DNA of 26,606 bases from Cytidiella melzeri (taxonomy: Eukaryota; Basidiomycota; Agaricomycetes; Polyporales; Irpicaceae), in contig JABYQR010000495.1 in NCBI GenBank assembly GCA_022592445.1, positions 1 to 26,606 of the forward strand, read 5' to 3'. How positions within the stretch are numbered: position 1 is the first letter of the stretch; each line of letters begins with the position of its first letter. A model generated the notes under the pieces. The model searched no databases and was not told where the DNA came from. It saw only the letters and a program-made list of their open reading frames with translations. This document shows, piece after piece, positions 17,605 through 26,606 of this stretch. The translations under genes were made by a program, and so were the position numbers.

Positions 17605-18239
17605 CTATGACAGTGAACGAGGTGAATCTTCTTCAACCACAATGGGAGACTGTGGAGAACCTGCTGCAGGACAATACAATGGCAGAAAGGGTGATGCATT
17701 TGTAGACGTAATCACAGAAGATGCCGTTGGTGGAGTTATGATCATTTGGCGTTGTTGATGTGGTTGTTCAACCGATGCGGTGTTCTCGGTTTTGGAAAAC
17801 GGGAAAGGAGTGCGGGGGCATTGAAGTCGGGTACCAGGAGTCACGTTATTAACGTAAGGTTGAGGGATGCGGTAATAGTTGGTGGAGTTCCTGGTTGCAT
17901 GTTTGATCGGGCGGTCTAGATTGACACGAGCTCTTGTATTAAGCTCATCCCTCAACTGTTCGTACCGAGCCATCCATTCCCATAGTACCAAGTCAAACCG
18001 TCCTTGAGGAACACATTGGTGCTGGTTTGTTGTCAACTCCCTTGTCACTCCCAATGCATTCTGAAGCTGAAACCCCATGTCACCTGCTGCAATGGTTCAT
18101 GCGCAATCCAGTTCTCAACGACAGACTTCTCAAAGCCATGGTCCCTTGATATCAATTTTTTCTTCTTTATTACGGAAAGGTGGGGGAAGTCGTTGACAAA
18201 GGACTGTGAGAAAGATCTGCGTACTTCCTTGGATATCAA
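17605..18239 (-). pseudogene. Unrecognised minus-strand ORF fragments, probably frameshifted
   Basis: Two open stretches abut on the minus strand: 18239-18045 (containing VRRSFSQSFVNDFPHL and GFEKSVVENWIAHEPLQQ) and 18078-17605 (MGFQLQNALGVTREL, then FDLVLWEWMARYEQLRDELN, then a Pro/Thr/Ser tail). The protein-like character moves from one frame to the other at about 18075, so I read this as one coding sequence with a frameshift or a very short unrecognised intron. No domain is recognised. It may be the upstream part of the gene whose other fragment ends at 15571, split by the C/D repeats, but this is only a guess from strand and order. Confidence 0.3.
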
Positions 18240-18399
18240 CGTTCGCCCAAGGAGGTCTGTTGCTAGGGATAGGTGTCGCGGAGCAACTGCTGCTAGACTG
18301 ATAAACCCTAAACAAGGGTGGAGGGAATGTGGTGTGGAAGTAGAAAGGGATCGCCAACGACGACAACGAGGTCAAAGTTGATGATAAGCAGGCAAACAG

Positions 18400-18850
18400 G
18401 CACAAAGGCCGGATACTAGCAGTGAAAATGACAGAGTTAATAGGGTATGATACTAAGTTACATGCAGTAACTCACCTAGCAGTGCAAATGACAGAGAGGT
18501 CAAGATGCAGAGCTAGGGTGAGTAAGGTCTACTATATATACTGTGTCTGGGTGGTCTGTGTGTAAGTTCCCACACTAGGGACTGGAGTAACTGTGGGGCT
18601 GGAGTAACAATAGAGCAATAAAGGACCAGGGTAACAATCAGGGGCCAGTATATGTAGAATAATAGAACTAGAACAATAGAACTATAGAACGTTAGAACAT
18701 GAACAATAGAACAATAGAAACTGGGGGAATCCCTGGCCAATCCCTAACAATAGACAGAAAACAATAGACGGAAGACCATAAGACAATAAGAACTGGGAGA
18801 ATCCCTGGGAAATCCCTGACAATCGAAGGGGAACAATAGAAGAATAGCTA
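18400..18850 (-). repeat. LTR-like block 'E' with AACAATAG repeats
   Basis: It has a duplicated 21-bp motif (CTAGCAGTGAAAATGACAGAG at 18416 and, with one change, at 18476), a TATATATA box at about 18531-18540, and many copies of AACAATAG between 18600 and 18840. A GAATCCCTGG...AATCCCT block occurs twice about 70 bp apart (about 18727 and 18798). The layout parallels LTRs A and B, but no clear ends were found. Confidence 0.4.
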
Positions 18851-19680
18851 GGTTGATCTGGAACTGCTCCAAATTGAGTCTAGGGTTTGGGTATGGACTA
18901 TTGATAAACTAGCGTTAGCAAGGCCGGCAAGCGGCAAGTACAATTCCTGAGGATTGAATGAAATATTACTATTTAAGCAAGATTTGTAAGTAAACTTGGT
19001 GCTGGTAGCAGCCTAAACAAGTAACATTGTTATGAATGGCTTCTTCAATGAGTAATGTATAGTAAGTTAGTAGTTTGTCTTCACTAGAGCACACAATCAT
19101 TCATGAAAGAAAAGGGACTGTGCTGTATTGTTTGAAGTGCAACAATGGGTGTGAGTACAGAATTAAAACAAGTTTGTGGAGTAGAGCATGGAGATGAAGA
19201 TTGTTTGACATGTGTCTTCTTCTTAATGGTGTTGAACTATGTTCAATAGTCTAGATACAATTTGGTAAACTGCAAGAGCAGAGCTACAAGTGATTTTGTT
19301 GTTGATAGCAAATTGAATAAATCATATAGCATGAAATAGTTAATTGCACCTGTGACTTTGTTATCACAAAGAACATCAGTAAACAATTCTGTGCCTGGTA
19401 AGGACCTTGCCAAGCCATCTGGTCATCAATATTGACTGTATTACAGGCATTTGCTATTGCTGACACCTTTGATAGGCAACTTGATCTGGGATAAAGTGAC
19501 TGTACTACAATTGATAAATTTGGTTGCGGAAACAGGAGCCATACATTGATGAAGGTAGTCACCAATGGTAGCAAGGAGCTCCATCTATCTTGTCATTAAT
19601 CTTGTGCAGTGTTCACTGCTGATTCTGGAAAATTACTTGCTTCAAGAATGAAGGGCTTGAGGGTGTCTCATTGGATCAAT
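18851..19680. other. AT-rich stretch without a gene
   Basis: Low GC, with many short open frames but no convincing coding sequence; a 96-codon minus-strand frame at 19284-19574 lacks protein-like composition. No RNA gene is seen. It is probably degenerate transposon sequence leading into the minisatellite. Confidence 0.4.
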
Positions 19681-20618
19681 TGCTGGAACATGTTACATGT
19701 GTCCTGTTGATGTCTGCACTGCCTCAGCCCCATTGGAGCTGCCACAGGCTGGGTTCTGATTGTGACTCCTGCTTATAGAGCAACTAGTGGTTGTGAAACT
19801 GTGTGGAAGAATCAAAGGCAGTGCTCTATGGTGATGCAACCATGTCCTGTTGATGTCTGAACTGCATCAGCATCACTGGAACTGCCACAGGCTGTGTTGT
19901 AATTGTAACTCCTGCTGATAGAGTAACTGGTGGCTGTGAAACTGTATGGAAGAATGAAAAGCAGTGCTCTATGCTGATGCAACCACATCCTGTTTATGTT
20001 TGAACTGCCTCAGCCCTATCAGAACCAACACAGGCTATGTTCTGATTGTAACCATTCCTGAGAGAGCAACTGATGGTTGTGAAACTTTGTGGAACAATCT
20101 GATGCAGTGGTCACTGCTGATGCAACCAGGGTCTGAGCTGCATCACCATGTCCTGTTCATGTTTGAACTGCCTCAGCCCTATCAGAACCAACACAGGCTA
20201 TGTTCTGATTGTAACCCCTCCTGAGAGAGCAACTAATGGTTGTGAAACTTTGTGGAACAATCCAATGCAGTGCTTGCTGCTGATGCAACCACGGTCTTAG
20301 CTGCATCACCCCTATTGGAACTGCCACAGACTGTGTTCTGATTGTAACTCCTGCTTAGGGAGAAGTGTTTGTGAAACCTTGTGACCAATTGAATGCAGTG
20401 CTTGCTGCCAACGCAACCATGCACTGTTGATGTCTGAACTGCCTCACCCCCATTGGAACTGCCACAGTTGTAACTCTTCCTTAGAAAGTAGTGGTTGTGA
20501 AACTTAGTGGACTGATTGAATGCAGCGCTGGCTGCTGATAAAACCACATCTGGCTGATATCTGCCCTACCTCACCCCCATCAGAGCTGTCAAAGGCTGTG
20601 TTCTGAATGTATCTCCTA
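19680..20618. repeat. Degenerate minisatellite, unit about 120-165 bp
   Basis: Recurring landmarks in the same order: CCTGTTGATGTCTGAACTGCCTCAG, CCAT-GGAACTGCCACAGGC, GTTCTGATTGTAACTCCTGC, GGTTGTGAAACT-TGTGGAA and GCAGTG-T-GCTGATGCAACCA. The first landmark starts at 19703, 19846, 19989, 20152, about 20423 and about 20549 (and is partly lost near 20300). So about six or seven units exist; the first three are 143 bp long and the later ones vary. The array is cut off abruptly by LTR A at 20619. Confidence 0.75.
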
Positions 20619-21112
20619 TGTCAAGAACACAACCAAACTCTATGAAGAGCGAGGAAGTGACGACGGGGATGGAGGAACGACGAGCGGACTCGCGTGGACG
20701 ATGACGACAAGGAAGATGATGATGATGATGGAGAGACAACGACGAGGGAGCAGCTAACGATGAGCTAAAGACCAGGATATATTAGTACAGTGATAGACCT
20801 AGTACAAGGTGGACGTCACCTAAAGACCAGGAGGTAGAATCTGAGGTCTTTAGGGAGCTACAAGGTGGGTTTATATACATCTCAGACAAGGACCCCTGGT
20901 ACCGGGTCTGTACTCCTAACACTGCCGTGGGAACATATGGTGTGCTATGGTGTGATGTTCTACAATGTTCCACAATGTTCCAGCACCTTCTATGATCATG
21001 TGACCAGTCTGTCACATGCACTTGATCAAAATGCAGTAGCTATGTACCATCGATAAGATAAGATAAGGAAATTAAAAGGAAAAGAAAGGAAAAAGTGTGC
21101 ATGTTCGTGACA
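20619..21112 (-). repeat. LTR of element A (494 bp)
   Basis: It begins TGTCAAGAACA and, read from the other end (21112, minus), TGTCACGAACA, a near-perfect inverted terminus. Beyond 21112 is the polypurine tract. On the minus (sense) strand it carries a TATATAAA promoter box (about 20869-20876). It also has TAAAGACCAGGA twice (20766, 20821), a GAT microsatellite (about 20714-20730), GTTCCACAATGTTCCA repeats and three overlapping GATAAG sites (21052-21067) in the part upstream of the TATA box. Confidence 0.75.
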
Positions 21113-21128
21113 TTACCCCCCTCCTAAA
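21113..21128 (-). other. Polypurine tract of element A
   Basis: On the minus strand: TTTAGGAGGGGGGTAA, directly next to the LTR start TGTCACG. This would prime second-strand synthesis during reverse transcription. Element B has nearly the same tract. Confidence 0.75.
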
Positions 21129-23459
21129 GGCCTTTTCTCCGGAAGGCAGGAGTTGAGTCTTTTCCGTCTTCCCACAAGGATACGCGTCGTAGAGTTTCTG
21201 AAGGTAGCTTCTCAAAATTCTCGTTAATTGGTCGGAAATTCATTGCCAAGAATAGAGATGCAGCGATTGGTCGTGGAGCTCCTGGGTGTCGTCTGTGGAA
21301 ATCCTTTACAGCTTCGTCGGCATGAGTGACGTTGGTGGCTGGTTCCCAGGAATTTTCTGATTCCGGGTATCCTTTCCACTTAACACGGTACTGAAACTCC
21401 TTCTTTCGCCCGAAGATCCTTGAATCAAGAATCTGTTCTACCTCGTACTCCTCTTCTTCGTCTACCACAATCGGCTCAGGTTCAGGAAATTCCCGGTTAG
21501 GGACCAAACTTGCCGTCTTGGCTGGTCGTAACCTATCCACATGGAACACCGGGTGACGCTTGTCCCGAATGGTAAGTTTAACCCGGTAATTCAAATCCCC
21601 AATCTTTTCTAAGATCTCATAGGGCCATCTCGTTTTGGTGCTAGCTTTGCCACCGGCTGTTCCTTTGGATGTTTTTCACGTTCCACGTAAACTTTGTCAC
21701 CAACTTTAAACTGCGGAGCTTTTGCAACTCCATGATCGTAGAACCGTTTCATGCGTTCTGCCGTAAGTTGTAGCGCAGCTTTAGCATCTTCTTGGGCTTC
21801 TCGTAATGCTCGAAGACGTTCATCTGCTGCGGGGACATTGGACACTGGGTTCAAAGGCACCTGGAATTCCGGTAGATACCCATAGATCAGTTTGAAGGGA
21901 GCCTTCCCGGTGGACGAGTGTACTCGGCTATTAAGCGCAAACTCCGCAATCGGTAACCAATCTACCCAGTCATCCTGTCTGAAGGAGCAGAATACTCGGA
22001 GATACTGTTCTATCTCTTGGTTCATACGTTCTGTTTTACCATCTGTCTGAGGATGATACGCAGGGACATAGACGACTTTACTCCGAGTGCATCGTAGATA
22101 GCACGGAGAAACTTGGACGCGAACACCGAACCGCGGTCTGAGATCATCTGGCGAGGTACCCCGTGAAGTCGAAACACGTTTGCAATATAATCCTGCACGT
22201 GTTCAGGAGTTTTCATGTTTTCCCGTGATGGGTAACAATGCACCTGCGCTGTTGTTCGATCCACTGCAACCGTGATAGAATTGTATCCTTTACATGGCGG
22301 TAACTTGACAATGAAGTCCGTGGTAACGCTTTCCCATGGAGCATTGGGCGGATCTAGTGGATTGAGTGGACCACGTGGTGGGGCGGGGTATGTCTTGGTT
22401 CTTTGACAAGTGTCACACGTGTCTACATAGTCATTGACGAAGCGTGTCATGCTGGGCCACCAGTAGTTTCGAGAGAGTAGTTCCAGCGTTTTGTACCTGC
22501 CCGGATGTCCAGCGGCGGGTAAGTCATGATGTCTCCAAACCAGTTCCTTTCGGATTTCGTCATCTTTAGGGACATAAACTTTTCCCCGGAACAATAACAG
22601 TCCGTTCTCCACGTTCCACTCTTCGAGTCCCCGACTAAGAAGACGAGGTCCGAGTTTCTTGACTTTGGCAAGTGCTTCTGCCACTTCAGTCTCTCGCAGA
22701 GAACATTCACGGATACGTTTTAACAGATCTCTGTCTGGTTGTACGCTAGCTTGCCCCCGTTGAGAAGCAGCAGCTCGGAAGACCTCTGGTCCTAGGACTA
22801 CTCGTGATAGATTATCTTCTTCATCCTTGACCTCGTGTTGGCCTAATCTGGACATAGAATCCGACTTTCCCATTGATTTCCGGGCTTCGGAATGATTTCA
22901 AAGTTAAAACGTGAGAGAAACAACGACCAACGTGCTTGACGGCGTGTCAAGTTACGAGCTGTCTTCCAGTACTCGAGGTTCTTGTGGTCAGAGAAGATAG
23001 GGAATTTCTCTGGTAGCCCTTCCAAGTAATGGCGCCAGTCTTCAAGGGCTCGTACAATTGCCATGAGTTCTCGGTTGTAGATCTCATAGTTTCGTTCAGT
23101 CTCAGTCATGCCTTCAGACCGATAGGCTACTGGATGCCACATGCCGTCTTCGGCTTGTTGCTCCAATACCCCTCCCATTGCATACCCGGATGCATCCGTT
23201 TCCAAACGTGTGGGTCTATCAAAACTCCACATTGCCAACACCGGCGCTTCCACAAATCGTCGGCGGAGTTCATCAAACACCGACTGTTCTTCAGGGCCCC
23301 ATTTCCAAGGGACCTTGCCCGTGAGACGGTCTAAGGGCTTACATATCTTTCCGAAGTCTTTGATGAATCTCCGGTAGAAGTTTGCAAACCCACGGAATCG
23401 GCGTATATCGGAGACGTTCTGTGGTACAGGCCATTCAGCCACTGCCTTTACTTTGACAG
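21124..23459 (-). pseudogene. Ty3/gypsy chromovirus pol, element A (5' part missing, frameshifted)
   Basis: Read on the minus strand from 23459: reverse transcriptase thumb (RRFRGFANFYRRF), RNase H (LETDASGYAMGGVL; YEIYNRELMAI; FSDHKNLEYW), integrase with a His-Cys zinc finger (AGHPGRYKTLE; CDTCQRTK) and catalytic TTDFIVKLP and ISDRGSVF. Then come the FALNSRVH / YGYLPEF region and a C-terminal chromodomain (EVEQILDSRIFGRKKEF, VKWKGYPESENSWEP). Gag, protease and most of the RT lie beyond the insertion of element B. Three single-base frameshifts, each like loss of one base, lie at about 22873, 22064 and 21623. It is therefore not translatable as it stands. Chromodomains in this clade are known to steer integration to heterochromatin. 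Confidence 0.92.
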
Positions 23460-24216
23460 TGTCACGGAGACGGAGCTCGACGTAACAACTAGGGACACGG
23501 AGTGGAAGACGACGACGAGGTGGTGGCAGGCGTATAGCACAATGCTCTCACCAGCTATAGACCTTATACAGATATCTAGCCCAGTAAAGACCAAGTTAGT
23601 ATTGGGTACTACCAGCTATGTAGTACAGAGGGGGTTTGCTTACCTAGCCCAGTAAAGACCAAGAGGTCGAGATGGGGGCTAGGAGCGTACATGTAGCAGT
23701 ATATATAGACTTCAGGGACCTGCGCACAGACCATGTTGAGGGCAGGCTTTGCAAGAAGCCGTGTGAACGAAGAACAAAAGAACTACCTAAAGGAGAACAA
23801 TAGCTATTGTCTAGACCTTGCCAAGAACTCTACTCGTGAGAGAATCTATCTAAAAGGAGACCAACTATTGTATTCCATTCCCACACCTGTGAGAACATCC
23901 TTCCATAAAGAGAACAATAGGGAAAGAACAATAAGGAGCCCATGTGAACGGTATCTATGACGTCAAACCCTAGCTATGGGCTGAGCCATGTGGTTGTAGC
24001 CATGTGGTCTTACTTAAGCTAAGTCACATGCCAGTGTGACGTAGTAGCAAGTAATGTGACCGTGTGGAGCGTCTAAGCCACGTGATACGGGCGCTTAATA
24101 GACGTGCAAAGGAGTTTATGCAGAGAGAATTGAAACTAGGTTGTAGCCCGGAGTTTTACAGATAAAAACAAGAGGTAAATTGCGAAAATTAAGGGCTAGT
24201 CAGGCCATCCATGACA
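23460..24216 (-). repeat. LTR of element B (757 bp), inserted in element A
   Basis: It starts TGTCACGG at 23460 and, from the other end (24216, minus), TGTCATGG. The pol frame of element A runs right up to 23459, so B interrupts it. On the sense (minus) strand there is a TATATATA box (about 23700-23707) and a 20-bp motif, CTAGCCCAGTAAAGACCAAG, present twice (23576-23595, 23644-23663). Upstream of the TATA box are a perfect CRE palindrome TGACGTCA (23958-23965) and a CACGTGA box (about 24080). Several AACAATAG copies lie at 23790-23930. Confidence 0.85.
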
Positions 24217-24232
24217 TTACCCCCCTCCTAAA
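24217..24232 (-). other. Polypurine tract of element B
   Basis: On the minus strand: TTTTAGGAGGGGGGTAA next to the LTR start TGTCATGG, almost identical to the tract of element A. Confidence 0.75.
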
Positions 24233-24381
24233 ATTGAGCGTCCTCGCGAAGCATCACTGTGCTGTGGTGATAGAGGTCTTCTACCCGTCTACAGGGATTC
24301 AGCAGAATTGCCCCGATTGTCTAGTCAGAAGGATGCTAGGAAGTTTCTCCCCTTCTGGTGTCGTTGACTCGACGTTACCCG

Positions 24382-26606
24382 TCAGTGTGATGTTCTTGAG
24401 ATATCCAGACCGATGTGTTTGCCTTCATCCCAGCTAAGATCGTATGTAGATGGATAGATCGTGCGAAGGAAAGTGGGGTCGGTCTGGGTATTGAATTCCC
24501 GAAAGTGCGAGCGGAGATCCGCGAAGAGTGAAGCTTTGATGACCCGGGGCGCTCCGGGGTTTGCTTTGTAGAAGTCGTCAATCGCTTCTTGACTATTCTC
24601 GAGGTTTTCTACTGGTTCCCAGCTATTGTGTCCGTCTGAATACCCTTCCCATTTGACAAGGAATTGCAATTTCTTCCAACGTCCATGTAGCCTGCTGTCT
24701 AGCACCTTTTCGACGACGTACTGTTCTTCTCCTTCTATGACGATAGGATCAGGAGGTGGAGGTACGTCTTTGCCGTTGTCGTGCCAGGGACTTAGACGGT
24801 TGATATGGAAGACGGGGTGGATTCGGAGATAGCTGGGTAGATCGAGTTTGTAATCGAGATCGCCAATGCGTTCGATGACCTTGTACGGGCCGAGTTGTCG
24901 AGGACCGAGTTTAGGGGTAGCCTGGTGGATCTGGACGTTCTTAGCGTTCAGCCAGACCATGTCCCCTACTTGGAAGACGCGTGGAGAGCGCTTCTCAGAC
25001 TCATAGAGTTGCTTCATCTTTTCTTTGCTTAGACGAAGAGCTGCTTCGGTCTCCTTTCGTACTCGAGCCATATTGTCAAGGCGCTCATCGAGTGATGGGA
25101 TATTGCTTCGCTTGCCGACTGGTATGGTGAAGTCGGGGCGATATCCATAGATGACTTCAAACGGTGTTTGGGAGTTACCCGCGTGTACTCGCGAGTTGAG
25201 TGCAAACTCAGCCGCCGGTAGATGATCGACCCAGTCGTTTGTCATTGCTGACAGAATAGACGCAGATACTGTTCGATATCCTGGTTTTTGCGTTCGACTT
25301 TGCCATTTCCTTGCGGATGATAGGCGGTCGTAAAACCAGTCTCTATGCCCAGGCGGTGATAGAGCGCACGCATGAAGCGCGCTGCAAACTGGGGTCCTCG
25401 GTCAGAGAACACCTTTTGGGAATGCCGTGAAGTCGGAATACTTCCTTGTAGTGTAGATCGGCAATCCCCTCAGCGTTAACCTTAGTGGTAGTAGGGATGA
25501 TGTGCGTTTGATCGGAGTAATGGTCGACGTAGACCGCGATCGAATCAAATCCCTTAGAGGGTGGCAGCTGAGTGATGAGATCTACTCCGACGTGTTCCCA
25601 AGGTCCGGCCGGAGTTTCCTGAGGCTGTAGTACTGCTTTAGGGTGTGGAGCTGACTTGTAGCGTTGGCAGCGATCACAACCTAGTACGTAAGTCTCGATG
25701 AAGGCATTCATCTTCGGCCACCAATAGTGTCGTGAGACTAGCTCTATGGTGCCGTGTTTGCCCGGATGACCAGCCGCGGGTGTGTCATGGCAAGATTTGA
25801 CGATTTGTGACGGAGCTCTTTGTTGTTAGGGATGTAGAGTTTTCCCTTGTAATAGATGAGCCCGTCACTCTCTTCCCATTCGAGTAAACCGCCGACAAGT
25901 TTGCGAGGACCCTTTTTGCGAAGGGTAGCGAGAGCTTGTGCGACTTCTGCTTCTTGCTCCGTGCATTCTCGGATCTTTGATTCGAGTGGAGAAGCAGTGG
26001 CGAGCGCACTGGTAGCGAGGATCCGGAAGTGTTCCGGTTTCAGTACCACCTGATCCTTGTTGTCTTCTTCGTCCGTGACAGCGTGAGAGTGAAGACGAGA
26101 GAGAGGATCAGCGTGTATCATGGTACTACCGGGCTTGTGTACCAACACGAAGTCGAAGTCAGCCAAAAGTAATGACCAACGTGCTTGACGTCGAGTGAGG
26201 TGTTGCGCAGTCTTCCAGTACTGCAGGTTTGCGTGATCTGTCCAGATCTCAAACGGTTCCTTGAGCCCCTCAAGGTAGTGGCGCCAATCTTTGAGAGCCT
26301 CGGTGATGGCTAACATCTCCCGATCAAAGATTTCGTAGTTACGCTCTGCTTCAGTCATAGAGGCGGACCGGTAGGCGATAGGGTGGTAGAATCCATCTTC
26401 CTTCGATTTCTGGGAGATGATTCCACCGGTCGCATAGCCCGAGGCATCGACTTCTAGACGTGTAGGGAGTTCAGGGTCCCAGACTGCCAAGATAGGCTTA
26501 GTGGTAAAGGCCTTCTTTAGCATCGTGAAGGCAGTCTGCTGTGCTGGACCCCAGACGAACGGTACGTCCTTCTTAGTCAGGTCGTGCAGAGGCCGTGCGT
26601 GCTTTG
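24382..26606 (-). pseudogene. Ty3/gypsy chromovirus pol, element B (continues off right edge, frameshifted)
   Basis: Read leftward from the edge: end of the RT (frame open at the edge), RNase H (RLEVDASGYATGGII; YEIFDREMLAITEAL; WTDHANLQYW), integrase zinc finger Cys pair (CDRCQRYK), integrase core (GVDLITQLPPSKGFDS and the second Asp region near 25400), FALNSRVHAGNSQTPFEV, and a chromodomain (VVEKVLDSRLHGRWKKL; VKWEGYSDGHNSWEPVEN). The chromodomain tail ends at TGA 24382. Three single-base frameshifts fall at A-runs near 25805, 25415 and 25245. Wording differs from element A throughout, so A and B are two families of the same chromovirus clade. The frame otherwise has no stop codons, so decay is slight. 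Confidence 0.92.

Noticed and set aside
19964..20547. Open frames of 86 and 104 codons on both strands across the minisatellite
   Set aside because: They arise from the tandem repeat units; repeat lengths are not multiples of three and the frames are not kept between units, so coding is unlikely.
1..26606. tRNA, rRNA or other structured RNA genes
   Set aside because: Reading both strands I saw no tRNA A/B box pair with a fold or rRNA wording; a covariance-model scan would be needed to exclude small RNAs.

Overview
The window looks like a filamentous basidiomycete, most likely an Agaricomycete. The protein-coding genes are dense and split by many 47-70 nt introns. The proteins follow basidiomycete patterns: an ankyrin protein with a Ser/Pro tail, a SUT-like MFS carrier, and a Dph6 with RidA-like domains. 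The last 11 kb is packed with chromodomain Ty3/gypsy retrotransposon debris. A Rhizoctonia/Ceratobasidiaceae origin is only a guess. All gene models were built by hand from splice signals, frame continuity and remembered family patterns; no search was run.

Region 1 (1-11166) is the host gene block. It holds, in order: a coiled-coil protein running off the left edge (minus, WTAP/Mum2-like candidate); a small unrecognised ORF (minus); a STEEP1/UPF0428 homologue (minus) sharing a 294 bp divergent promoter with an ankyrin-repeat gene (plus); a 12-exon, 12-TM glycoside-pentoside-hexuronide/sucrose-type MFS transporter (plus); and, convergent with it, an 11-exon diphthine-ammonia ligase DPH6 (minus). 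All have long open, in-frame models. Two introns in different genes need GC-AG boundaries with the same GCGAGT donor.

Region 2 (11166-15140) is one apparently complete DNA transposon. It is bounded by TA duplications and inverted repeats whose first 28 bases are identical. It lies 104 bp upstream of the DPH6 start codon. It carries an intact three-exon Tc1/mariner-type DDE transposase and, tail to tail with it, an intact eight-exon gene for a 582-residue protein of unknown function. That passenger gene has its own TATA box and resembles an Agaricomycete family I know only as uncharacterised proteins. A Tc1/mariner element carrying a large multi-exon passenger gene is the most unusual thing in the window.

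Region 3 (15141-26606) is repeat-rich. Just past the transposon is a TATA box and the first codons of what looks like a secreted-protein gene, which then runs into unrelated sequence. After that come fragments of unrecognised minus-strand ORFs, several LTR-like blocks, a degenerate minisatellite (about 19.68-20.62 kb), and two minus-strand Ty3/gypsy chromoviruses. Element B (LTR 23460-24216, pol from 24382 rightward) appears to be inserted into the reverse transcriptase of element A (LTR 20619-21112, pol 21124-23459). Each has three single-base frameshifts, while the host genes have none. The LTRs share an architecture of TATA box, a duplicated ~12-21 bp motif and, in two cases, clusters of GATAAG sites.
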